From positions 6,354,900 through 6,418,899 of the forward strand of contig CM057150.1 of the NCBI GenBank assembly GCA_029964075.1: a stretch of 64,000 nt of DNA, read 5' to 3'. The notes below the pieces were generated by a model that worked only from the letters and a program-made list of their open reading frames with translations, searched no databases and was not told the DNA's origin. Position 1 is the first letter of the stretch. Every line of letters begins with the position of its first letter. Position numbers and translations under genes: made by a program. The stretch is from Patiria pectinifera (Eukaryota > Echinodermata > Asteroidea > Valvatida > Asterinidae). Of the stretch, positions 11,086-21,185 are shown one piece after another.

Positions 11086-11612
11086 AGCTACAGTCCATCA
11101 TTTGCAGCTATCCAAAAAGTGACTGACGTAATTATTGTTGAAAAACATACTTGGTTGAAAGATAGTAAGGGGACTATACTCCCTGTGAAATTATTCTTTA
11201 TAGCAAGCTGTCACTTTGAAGAAATCAACGAAAGAAGGCCTTTCCATTGGAGATTTCAGTTAGTGGTTCGTTTTGTTATTCCGCGAAGCGCGCGCAAGGT
11301 TTGACACGACGCACACACTGCACTGGCGCGGTTGCCATGATTCGTCGGATCAGTGCGCGACATCGCGTAGCTGCAATCGGCTCAGTGAGAACAGTCTTGG
11401 ACGCTGAATTCAGGCCCAAATCAAAACGTGATTCAGCAACTTTTGATTTGAAATCGAGATCCTAGAATGCTGTTTTCCTTGAAATACACAGCTGAAGCTG
11501 AGCTGAAACTTCATCACGTTAGTTGCTTATCACCGTCTTCTTTAGATTTTGAGCACGTATATGTTGCTTCGAACAAAATGCGCAAATTACAAATGATGGA
11601 ATTTACCTTGGA
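11086..11612. mobile_element. TTAA-target MITE with TCCATCATTTG ends, copy 2
   Basis: It is homologous to 6466-6974 throughout, with TTAA at 11082-11085 and 11613-11616. The mirror copy of the surrounding sequence keeps the empty site, with a single TTAA near 19368-19371. The insertion therefore postdates the inverted duplication. Confidence 0.82.
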
Positions 11613-12600
11613 TTAAGTGTGGATGCTGTACGCTTTGACAAATCGTTTGTATATAAATGCGGTGGTACATACATGTATAATTATGTTAATTATTGAGTAT
11701 TGGTAGTTAAGATGTCAAGTGATAATTGTTTGGTTTATTATACCTATCAGGCTGCGGTATTTCTGGTCTTATTGAACCATTTGAAGCATCTATAAAGTTA
11801 CCGCTGCAGGTCACTCGCCCATTTTGGGGTGCAAAATTCGATCGAATCTGCCCCGTGACCTTAAAGTGTGGACGCTGTACGCTTTTGCACACTATTTGTA
11901 TTTTACGTGAATTATTGAGGTGGTATACATGTATTATAATATGTTAATTATTAAGTAGGCTTACTGATAGTTAAGATGCTATTAAAGCGATATTTGTTTG
12001 GTTTCTTATACCTATAAGTTTGAGGGTATTTTTGGTCTTATATCTAACCATTTGTGGCATCTATAAGTCATTGCTACGTACAGGACACTTCACCCAATTT
12101 GGGTGCAAAATGATAATTTGTCTAGATTTTGTCAGAAATTGTCCTGAAATCTCTTTTAACAATAAAAGGTACAAATTGGATACTTACGGTAATGGTTTAA
12201 ATGCTTACATTTGTTTCATGCAGACCGCAGGTGAAATTAAAGTGCCATTTCCATTGCCGACCATATTGGATTTCCCGGCATGAATTATAGTTGACCAAGA
12301 TGATGCACATAAGTACATAATAGAATAGGCAAAAAAACATGGTTTAATTTTTTTTTAATCATACTCACATGCTTTTAAATCAAATATATAATTATTGTGG
12401 TGTTAAATCGGTTGTCAATCTAACAGCGTACGTCATATAGAATCTGTTTTGGGTACTATATTCAACCTTGATTAAAGTTAGGAAAAGCTACCAAATTCCA
12501 TGCCAGTCTACCGAAGCATTCCGGAGCTATTACAAGACGGTTTATGGGGGAACATTTGCAGTCTTGAAAAGGTTTAAGGGAGACTTAAACCTTGGGACTC
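11613..12600 (+). repeat. inner end of the left arm, no gene
   Basis: About 11613-12150 matches the reverse complement of 18620-19368 with many differences. Two similar units follow one another: gtggatgctgtacgctttga near 11619 and gtggacgctgtacgcttttg near 11865. Homology to the other arm ends near 12150. Nothing recognisable is present from 12150 to 12600. Confidence 0.6.
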
Positions 12601-12604
12601 TTAA

Positions 12605-13010
12605 AAGTGGTGTGGTCCAATAGTTACGGTGTTCGACTCGTGTGCCTTGGTACATGGGTTCGAATCCTGACCGTGGGAACATGGTGCTTGTGCTCTTGAG
12701 CAAGGCACTTTTTACTGCTTCGTCCTTCGGATTGGACGTAAAGCCGTAGGTCCCATGTGTTGTGTAATGCAACGTTAAGGAACCCAGTAGCACTTATCGC
12801 TAAGAGAAGGGGTTTGCCCCGGTGTTTCTGGCAGTGGCTGCAATGTGCGCCGCAGCACCTTGTAAACCCTTATAAGGTGCTTCATAATAGGTCTCATATT
12901 TCTCATAAACTTTATTTACTTTTCTTTAATAATAGACATATCTCCAGCGACTTGAGTACCAAATAGTCGGTAGATACGTGCGCTATATAAGACTCTATAA
13001 AAAGTGTTTC
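12605..13010 (+). mobile_element. tRNA-headed SINE
   Basis: The head has an A-box-like tggtccaatag (12614-12624) and a perfect B box ggttcgaatcc (12657-12667). The body includes ctcttgagcaaggcactt, a block about ttcggattggacgtaaagcc and an aagagaaggggtttgccccg stretch. The 3' end carries gcgctatataagactctata, a tail common in marine SINEs that share LINE ends. The head is too diverged to be a working tRNA. Confidence 0.8.
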
Positions 13011-13940
13011 TTGCGAAATAATATACTTTTACACTTGCATCATTTAAATTCCATGAAATGATACTTCAATTTCGTTCCAGAACGTCCTTTGGGCTTCATT
13101 TTTCATTCCGATTTGGGATTAACAATAACACCAATATATTTCACTTCGTCCAGGGTAATTCTCGAATGTACGATTCTGATTCGTCCTACTTTCAGGAAGT
13201 TCGTTCGGAGATTGGCGTGAACTGGATTACTGAAAAGTGTTAAAGTAACTTAAGTTTCCTTAAATCTGCAATTTATTTTTTGCCCAGGGCGTTTTAATAT
13301 TGTTCACCTTTTGCGTAAACTGCGGGTATTGCTCATAAAACGGGCATAACAACATGTATGTGTATAATATGTTGTAGGCATGCTTAAACAGCGCCCCCTT
13401 TAGTCAGCTGGTGTCCCTCCCCTTTCAGCTTTTGACCAATCAATGGCTATATTATATCAGTGCCTTTGGGAAAGCCGATCACGTGATTCGGAAAACAAGT
13501 AAATTCCAGTTGGTATAGGCTTATTTTGGTCATTTTCCGACTGTTTTACGCAGATCGTTCTCCTGAGATTTTTATGCTACTCTTGAAAGTGGTAACTTTA
13601 TAAAATGAAGGTAATGCCCTGAAAAGGATGTGTTCCTGGGACTAGCATACAAGCAATAAAAAATATCTTCCAAAGTCGAAATCTACCTTCTTTTCCCTCC
13701 AATGGTAGTTTCTTTTTGTAATACTAGATACCCTACCTTTGTAATAAAAGGTAAGTTGTCTGGGAAGCAGGTAATTTTTATCTTTTTCTTTAAGCTATGG
13801 CTGCTTGTTTGCATTATCGATGACCCGGTCGCGCTATTTTTCCCATACCACACGCTGTTAGTATATACAGAATTAGGCTGGAGGGCGCCCCATATTATGT
13901 GCAATAGCGGTAATGTTCAAAACTACCGCATCGATCAAAT
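13010..13940. other. no gene recognised
   Basis: This is AT-rich sequence with several short open frames that lack family motifs or splice-site support. No repeat with clear ends was found. Confidence 0.5.
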
Positions 13941-13945
13941 CACTG

Positions 13946-14004
13946 CTGTAGTGTCATGGATACTACATTGGATTACCAATCCGATGGTGCGAGTTCGATT
14001 CCAA
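13946..14004 (+). repeat. tRNA-like SINE head or tRNA relic
   Basis: A box-like tagtgtcatgg is followed about 40 bases later by agttcgattcc, matching the B-box consensus at 10 of 11 positions. No acceptor stem closes around it, so a functional tRNA is not supported. Confidence 0.4.
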
Positions 14005-14165
14005 AATGTTATTTGTAGCGTAGGCCTACGTATGCTTTCATGCGTGTGCGTTTGAAGGGTGCTTTTTCATCTGGAGATTGGGGCACATTTGTTTTCGCGA
14101 GAGGGGCTCTTTTGTTGGCCTGGGAAAATGGGGGATCCCCCCGGTTCCGCCGCCCCCTGTTAATT
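14005..14165 (-). repeat. hAT-like element end, copy 1
   Basis: Read on the minus strand, it starts caggggcggcggaacc and continues through blocks about ggcccctctcgcg. The same piece is on the plus strand at 29911-30062. On its far side (14166-14235), in the same inverted relation, is a fragment of the receptor upstream block (accggttttataattctg on the minus strand). The pair therefore moved together. Confidence 0.55.
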
Positions 14166-14409
14166 GGTGCTTTCGATAGCAGACGGCAGAATTATAAAAC
14201 CGGTAAGTCTCTGTTGTGGTGTGATGGTGAACTAGTCTGGGCAAAACCCACGGAATCAAAACCCAATCCACATGTAGACCACGGGTGCCGATGCACAGCG
14301 CATTGTGCACGTAAACAGCATTGCGTTCGTCACGTTTGATGCGCTTTTTTTGTATCTGTCCTCCAGCACGTGACCCTCCCCGGTGCCGCTTTCCGTTTCG
14401 GTTATGATA

Positions 14410-14705
14410 GTTTTATTTTCTGCAAACCTATAAACGTGTAAAGCTTTACATTTTGCAGGCCATTTACTCAAGAGCAAATGGTTTTTAGTAGAAGTGTTTG
14501 CTTAATTTTCATTCATACAGATGCGAGTAAATGCTTCGAAAGTGGTAGAAAAAGCAAATGCCATGCTTTATTCATACAAACATGGTATCATTTGTTTTTG
14601 CTTTATAATTTCTAGGTTGCCCAAACCCAGCCTTGTAAATGACAAGTGCATATTTGAAATCTAAAGCATTTACTCCTTTTTATTCATACGAAACGAAGTA
14701 AACGA
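14410..14705 (-). repeat. inverted partial copy of the 0.5-1.6 kb repeat
   Basis: The blocks attttcattcatacagatgc and tttactcctttttattcata are the complement-direction counterparts of blocks in 520-1590. No coding potential is seen. Confidence 0.65.
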
Positions 14706-14714
14706 TTATATGAG

Positions 14715-16335
14715 ATTGTATATGAATATTTGAATTTTTGGACCGTTTAGCCATATCTCACAACGCAAAACGCAAAGTTAAATATCTTTTAACTTTTGTT
14801 CTTCAAAAGTTCACTTTCCGATGACCCAAGTCTATGTCATAGGTCTTCATGCAATGAAAATAACAATCAGAAGCCAAAATTCATATCTGACCTCTGGTGA
14901 CCTTTGAGAGGTCAATGACCTTTGTAAACCTGTTTATAGCAACATTTGTAAGTTTTATTCTTTAAACCGCATCTTTTTTTCACGATTCATGTCTAAATGA
15001 AAGGTGTTCATGCTGTAAAGAGAATGGTCATATATAGGTCATTTCATATTCAACCTCTGGTCACCTTAGGAGAGGTCATGACCTTTGTAAAATAATAGCC
15101 TACATATGGGTATTAATACAATTTTCGTAATTGTACATGCCACTTTTTTATGACCCAAGTATAAAGCTTGCCTCTTGGTAACATGAAAATAATTTTCAGA
15201 TGTGGGGACATCATATTTGACGTATAGATACCCTTGGAGAGGTCAATGAACTTTGTATATCTTAGTTGCCGTTATTTATCATATTGTACTCCAAAACGCC
15301 GGTTTTTTGTGACCCGAGCGCCTATAGTGCAAATAACGATATTGCACATATTAGTTTACAGCCATGTTGTAAATTCAGACCCCACAAACAATTTTGAGGT
15401 GACCTCTGACCTCGTTTCTCCTCGTTTTATTGCCAGACGCAATATGATGGAGATTGGAGTAGAAATCTGTGGGTCTGTTTTTTTAATAAAAAAATGTATA
15501 TATCAAGCAATATTAACTCTTGTGTACTTATAACACCATGATGTATCCACTTGGACTTGGATAGCCACGTTTTTAACCTTTTTACTAAGACCAATGGTCA
15601 CTGACTTGTCCGATGTGTTGCATATTTTCTTTCACGTTTGCGTCTGGCCTTATCAATAGGAAAAATGAAATTGGAGGTCATGCAAAAAATTCTTTTGGGG
15701 TCTGACTTCATGACACGTTGTAGAATAATTATTAAAATACACTCATTTTGCTCTAATTAGACTTCAGTCATGAAAAATGGCATTTTGAAGATTAAACATG
15801 ATAAATGACGGCAATCAGAGTACACAAAGTTCATAGACCTCGCAAAGGCCATCAGAGGTCAAATATGAAATGTCTACATATCTGAAAATTCATATCATGG
15901 CAAGAATACCAAAAATTTAGATATGGGTAATAAAAAAGTGGTGTTTTGAATAGTTTATCATCTTAATATCTATAAATAGGATACGCAAAATTCACTGATC
16001 CCTTGAAGGCCATTAGAGGTCAGATATGTGATTCCCTACATATGAATATGTAATTCTTTTCATAGCATGAGCCACTTAACTTGGGGCTTGAAAAAAATGG
16101 GGGTTTAAAGGGTATATCGTATAAATAACTATAAATACAGTGAGTGCAGTAAATACATAGGTCATTGACCTCTGAAAGGTCATCAACGGTCAATTTTGAA
16201 CTTTTTTCGCATTTGGTCATGATGTACATTGTATGAAGACTATACAAAGACTTAGGTCATAGTTTTCAAGAACAATAGGTATAAACAGAGTATTCAAAGG
16301 TCACCAGGGGTTAGATATGAAATGCTTCCATATCT
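14715..16335. repeat. long foldback repeat with internal 155-165 base units and AGGTCA palindromes
   Basis: The left arm has units with the theme tgacctctggtgaccttngagaggtcaatgacctttgt (themes near 14885-14930, 15055-15090, 15225-15260). The right arm carries the same theme in reverse (near 15840-15870, 16000-16025, 16155-16195), so the whole can fold back on itself. Three units contain near-perfect palindromes of the nuclear-receptor half site AGGTCA: 14909-14921 (one-base spacer), 15073-15084 (no spacer) and 16159-16171 (one-base spacer). The left edge shares ccgtttagccatatctcac with about 1731-1750. Confidence 0.75.
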
Positions 16336-17330
16336 ATAACATTTCGGCATGGCATGAAGAACCAACATGCAAGGTTGCATGCTTTTATCACAAAATGCAT
16401 AATTTTGTCCCTATGCCTCACCACCATCATGAATAAAATCATGACAATATTGCATACATTATGCCGAATTTCAAATGGTAATTTAAGGCCAAATGCATTT
16501 TCCTTGCAAACATTTAAATTTGCATTGCACTGCACCTGGTAATTTAAGGCCAAATGTACTTCTTTGCAAACATTTAAATTTGTAAACAGCCAGGCTCCAG
16601 ATTGCACTATCAAGACAAGAACACGTGCATAATATTGCATTACCAACAAATGCACGTATAGCCTTTATTGCATCATCTTATTGCAGTTTCAGTTTGGTTC
16701 ACAGAACGCAGAGAAATGTCTAATTCCTAGGCATATTCTGACGAATCTTAGGTCAGGATTCCTCCGGTTTGGTTGTACCCCGGCTCTCGATCTCACATAA
16801 TCACAAATAAAGTCCAAATGTACACAGATCTAGTACTTATTCGCAGTGTTTACCAAATACACAAGACGTCCTTCAGTGGGAAGGGTGTATAAACGTAATT
16901 TTCAGACAGCACAGTCAGCACACGGCAACCGCCAATAGCAAAAAATACAACAAATGTGTCACAAGCTTCAAAATCAAATATTTGGTCTCACAAAGATCAT
17001 TGTTCCTATGATCATTTATACAACAGTCAATTTGTGTACAACATTTCACACTTGGATATCTCAGAACATAAAAACTACAACCCGAGGGTTCACCGTAAAG
17101 TTCAATTTGCGAACAGTTTAATTTAGGGTGCACCTTAATCCTTGCACCGTGTAGTGGAGGATCGTTACTACCGGCCAGCAGGATGCGACGCGTCGTATGG
17201 ATACGATGCGTCGCAGCGCTGCGATGCATCGCAAATTACGATGAGTTTCGTGAAATCGGGTGCAGTGCAAGATGTCCACGGCCTCCTTCTAGACGCCGCG
17301 TTTGCATGACATAAAGGTTGTTCCTTAGCC
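16313..17330 (-). repeat. direct duplicate of 25680-27190, including the receptor upstream block
   Basis: It is close to identical to the copy at 25.7-27.2 kb in the same orientation, but with only a remnant (17175-17275) of the MITE found complete at 26456-27118. It includes cgtgcataatattgcattac and the block with agtccaaatgtacacagatc. No gene is present. Confidence 0.8.
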
Positions 17331-17344
17331 AGTACGCAGATCCG

Positions 17345-17690
17345 GTAATAAGTGTCGTGAGTGGATTTAGCTCCACAGCCTTTAAGATTCAATTCAATCC
17401 AATTCAATTCGATGCAACATTTATTTCCAAATCATACAAACACTGTATTAATTATATGAAGAAAAAAAACCCGATAGTTTGAGGCATAAATGCAAAAAGC
17501 CGAAGCTTGTAAGGGGAATGCCTTGGAGTTTAATGAACAATACCGGGGTATACATTTGAAGTATGAGAGTAAATAAGTACAACATATACATGTACAAGTT
17601 ACAGAACAGAAGAAATGTAACGGACACACAAACGAACAAACAAAAGCAAGCAAACAACCCAACTAACCAACAAACAACCACAATTCGTTA
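17345..17690 (-). mobile_element. 3' end of a CR1/L2-like non-LTR retrotransposon, copy 1
   Basis: On the minus strand it ends ggaaataaatgttgcatcga followed by short ttgaa repeats (17395-17412 on the plus strand), the usual tail of CR1/L2-type elements. The open minus-strand frame is hydrophobic because of TTTGT repeats and is not taken as a gene. The copy at 27617-27945 is nearly identical. Confidence 0.5.
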
Positions 17691-18252
17691 ATCCGAAGGT
17701 TCTCTAGTCCGAAGGTTCATTTATCCGAATGGTTCGGTGGTCCGAATTTAGAATAAGGTTAATCAGTCCGAAGGTTAAACAGTCCGAAATGAAAATAAGG
17801 TTCAATAGCCCGAAGGTTCATTATTCAGATTTGACAAAAATGTTCGATAATCCGAAAAGCCTACAAGGTCCGATAGTCCGAATCGACCATAAGGTCCGAT
17901 AGTCCCGAATCAACAGTAAGGTCCGATAGTCCGAAGTGTTAGAATGACGAACCGTATTGCCCATTCGGACTATGGAATTCTCAATTCGGACTATCGAACC
18001 TTAATGTCAATCCGGACTATCGAACCCTACCGTATATTCGGACTATCGAACCTTATCATCTATTCGGATTATCGAAACTTATTGCCGATTCGGACTATAG
18101 AGCCCTATCGTCTATTCGGACTATCCAACCTTCGGATTAATTAACCTTTTTTTCTATTTTCGGACTTATAGGCCCTTCGATTGAAACTTCGGGTTTTCGA
18201 ACCTTCAGACTATTGAACCTTCGGACTAACGAACCTTCGGACTATCGGGCTG
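17684..18252. repeat. CCGAAGGTTC foldback element, copy A
   Basis: The left arm is built of variable units about taaggttcgatagtccgaa and the right arm of the complement, about ttcggactatcgaacctta; the arms meet near 17945. The right end is actatcgggctgtaacc. There is no coding sequence. Other copies: 23140-23713, 27946-28530 and 47662-48335. Confidence 0.85.
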
Positions 18253-18255
18253 TAA

Positions 18256-19960
18256 CCAATGCACGCACTCAATTCCTCACCACGCGAACCAAGTTTCTAC
18301 CACACTGCCTTATAATTACCAAGTCTCTATAATTAAACGAAACAGTACGATCAGCGTGCACTATGGCCTGGGCAATGGGGAAACCACGGCGACCAATTCT
18401 ACTACAAACGCGCTAACTAAAAGCGGAGTACGACTCCAAAGACTTTACCGAAGTACCACTCCGAACTAAAGAATTACTCACTTCAGTCCACGTCTCTAGA
18501 CCAAGGGCTTCTGGCTTGACTTGAACTCACACAACTCGGTCGAATTTACCAACACAAATTGTCACTGCAAAAACTCGTACTGTATCGAAAGTTTGCTCTG
18601 AACGTCCTCTGAAAACAGAACAATTTTGGCCAAATCAAGACAAATTCTAATTTTGCACCCAAAGTGGGTGAATCATCTTGTAGCGGTGACTTCTGGATGC
18701 CACAAATGGTAAGATAAGACCAAAAATACCCTCAAACCTATAGGTATAATAAACCAAACAAATATCGCTGAAAGGGAAGGGAAGATACAACATTTGCAAA
18801 CATCAAAAAACGAAATGATCAAATTATCACGAAATCTTACTAGATTGTTAGGGAATGACTTTCGAATCGTGGCTTCTGGTGTCCCTACATTTTTTTGTTA
18901 AGAAAACTGGTATTTTTCCAACGCTGGTCAGCCGACCAGCGTTGGAGAAACCTTTTTTATTTCTGAAAAAAACTGCTCTTAATTTTCATTATTAGTTTTT
19001 CCACATTTTCTTTCTAATTGATTACACACCTGTGAAGGGGTACAAGGACTGATTATCTGACCTTGTATACAAATCCCCAAAGTCGAAAAAAACCCGCTTC
19101 ATCTTAAGTGGGGTCAGGCAACCAGACTCCAGCATCCTCAAGCCAAAAACGGGAAACATGTCAGTTTAACAATATTTGCTATAACATTCTAATCCCCAAA
19201 TCCACTTACTACTGAAAATTGCAGCAAGAGCAAATGTTGTACATTCCCTTTAACTTCTTAACTAACAATACTCAATAATTAACATAACAAATTATAATAC
19301 ATGTATATACCATCTCAATACTTCACGTATTATTAAAATAATTTGTAAAAGCGTAAAGCATCCACACTTAAAGGTCCAGGGGTAGATTCGATCCAAATCC
19401 GGGTCAGATTTGACCTGACACTTTCCGGTTAAAAAAAAAAACATTTCTCTGATTCACTTTCAGGGGCCATTTAACCCAGAGAAGTCTCACGTTATGTGCT
19501 AAAAAGGGTTATGTGGCCAAGAAAAGTGTCCTCTTTAACTAGAATCTCACTTTGACCCCGAAGAGTATCTGGTCAAGTCGTATATAGATTCTGGGTCGAA
19601 TCTTAGGCCTATCGTGGACTTTTTAAGAGTGTATTTACCCTCAATATTATACCAAAAGATTTACTTGAGTTAAAAATGATCAATTTAATAAGTGTTTATT
19701 GAGACCCCGATACAAAACAAAAGTGGATATGTGTTGTTGGGAAATTTCCCGTTAATTCATACACTTAAACCTAGAGTGAAAACAAGTGAAAGACAGTTTA
19801 GCATCTTCGAAATTTAGTGACAAGCAAATATTAGGTAGGTTTACGGATGACAAACTAAAAAAAAAAAAAAAAATGTTCCTTTTGTGTTGTCACTAACAGA
19901 TTCTCGAGTTTCGACTGGCTCGAGTTTGAAAATCCGCCTGTGATAATTAAACCTCTTCCG
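18256..19960 (-). repeat. receptor 3' flank and duplicated spacer
   Basis: 18256-18600 repeats 28535-28885 directly. 18620-19960 is the mirror of 10400-12150. A perfect hairpin lies at 18918-18945 (see separate entry). No gene is recognised. A minus-strand AATAAA at 19695-19700 is a possible polyadenylation signal for the receptor, about 265 bases after its stop codon. Confidence 0.6.
18918..18945. repeat. perfect 11-bp hairpin
   Basis: ccaacgctggt (18918-18928) and accagcgttgg (18935-18945) are exact complements around a six-base loop. It is followed by agaaacctttttt. A structurally similar hairpin of different sequence is at 60736-60764. Confidence 0.8.
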
Positions 19961-19961
19961 T

Positions 19962-20867
19962 TTACAAACCGGTTTCTGTATTTACATTAGTAGTCAGGTC
20001 AACTACGGTTTCGTTAGGTTTTTCCTTAACTACACAACGACAGAACATGGCATAAAACCCCTCTCTGAAACCATCCAATCGCCACCAGTATATGAACGGA
20101 TTGATCACGACAGAGAGAGTATACAGCAGGTAACACCCCCAAGCCCAGGCCAGAAAGGTTTTATCTTGCCAGAGAGATACATTAAAGAAGGCAAAAATCC
20201 TTAGAGCGAAAGTAGGAGCCCAAGAAACAAATGACACCACCAGAATGAGAACAAACATGATCAGTAAACGACGAGTCTGCTGGACTCGGGTTTCATGTTG
20301 CTCCTCGTTGGCACTGATGCCTGCCGCGGATGCAAGAGGTGGAGTGTAATGCTTGATCTTACGGAAAGCCAAGTAATAAACAAGAGCGGTGAAAACCCAC
20401 ACGATGTATCCTGCTAGAGAACCTCCAAAGTCGTGTACCCCATGCAAAACCTCCCATGGGACAGCATTATACATCACTAAGCCATAGGCGAGACTTGAAC
20501 ACCAAAAAAGGATAAAAATTCCGATCAGACGATACCCTGTCACCAGTGAATCGTAGCGAGGCGGTGACATAAGGGACAGGGCCAGGTAACGATTGACAGC
20601 AACGGCCAGAATAGTCATAACGGAGACTATGGAAATTCCGGTAAGAATGCCTTCGAGAATTTTTGATGAATGCAGCCACGGATATGGTATGGTGCAGACG
20701 GAGAAGAGCAAGTCGGCCAACGTCAGGTTGAACACGAAGGCGTAGTACTTGATGCGGAGCTTTTTGGTCCCAGCAAACACTGCAATCGCAAGGAGATTTT
20801 CGAACATTGCCAGTGCACTGATACCGCTAATGCAATACTGCATAACGGTGAAGAGACTTACAGCCAT
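19962..20867 (-). CDS. class A (rhodopsin-like) 7TM receptor, intact, 301 residues
   Basis: A single coding exon gives a complete seven-helix receptor. Approximate segments: TM1 9-32 with Asn24, TM2 44-64 with Asp52 in LADL, TM3 73-97 ending Asn92-Arg93-Tyr94 in place of DRY, TM4 112-133 with Trp122, TM5 150-170, TM6 201-225 with Trp216-Ala-Pro218, and TM7 238-260 with NPFIY (256-260). The N terminus is only about eight residues. No cysteines are placed for the usual TM3-loop 2 disulfide, as in the melanocortin/lipid-receptor group. CFxC-like cysteines 276 and 278 could be palmitoylated. The ligand is unknown. The start is the ATG shared by all paralogues; a possible start 15 bases upstream is TTG and lies in the 5' leader just after the acceptor (ttttacag, 20898-20891). 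It is the mirror-image paralogue of 9497-10396. Its proximal upstream block is missing, so its expression is uncertain. Confidence 0.87.
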   Translation of the reverse strand: MAVSLFTVMQYCISGISALAMFENLLAIAVFAGTKKLRIKYYAFVFNLTLADLLFSVCTIPYPWLHSSKILEGILTGISIVSVMTILAVAVNRYLALSLMSPPRYDSLVTGYRLIGIFILFWCSSLAYGLVMYNAVPWEVLHGVHDFGGSLAGYIVWVFTALVYYLAFRKIKHYTPPLASAAGISANEEQHETRVQQTRRLLIMFVLILVVSFVSWAPTFALRIFAFFNVSLWQDKTFLAWAWGCYLLYTLSVVINPFIYWWRLDGFREGFYAMFCRCVVKEKPNETVVDLTTNVNTETGL

Positions 20868-20890
20868 ATCTTTCAGATACAATAAATACG

Positions 20891-21080
20891 CTGTAAAATG
20901 GAACTCGAATTAAAGTTGGTTGTCACTTCCATTACTTTTCTAATAATCCGATTGTTTAATAAGACCTTCATGAGATAAACGCCACTTGATAGTCAAATTG
21001 TCATATCGTTCCTTTTATTTTCATACATGTGTGCAGTTGCTGGATATCTGCCTGTGCTCAAGTGACGTGTTATATCTCAC
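20891..21080 (-). other. intron of the intact minus-strand receptor
   Basis: The donor gtgagata starts at 21080 and the acceptor ttttacag ends at 20891. Its sequence matches the start of the 9.5-kb receptor intron (8182-8310), without the 1.1 kb of inserts found there. Confidence 0.6.
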
Positions 21081-21137
21081 CTTGTAAATGTATTTGGAGG
21101 GTGTAATTCCGGATCCTTTGCGATCTTTGCGGCAGGT
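21081..21137 (-). other. non-coding 5' exon of the intact minus-strand receptor
   Basis: On the minus strand the acceptor ctcgtag precedes it and the donor gtgagata follows. The core caaagatcgcaaaggatcc equals that of 8123-8181. Homology upstream continues for only about 50 bases, to about 21185, and then stops. Confidence 0.65.
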
Positions 21138-21185
21138 CTACGAGTAAATAATACATTGAAACAAATTTACCATTTAATAAAAAAA

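Noticed and set aside
17684..18252. Regular short repeats that might suggest a CRISPR array
   Set aside because: The units are variable, occur in two opposed arms, lack unique spacers, and lie in an animal genome.
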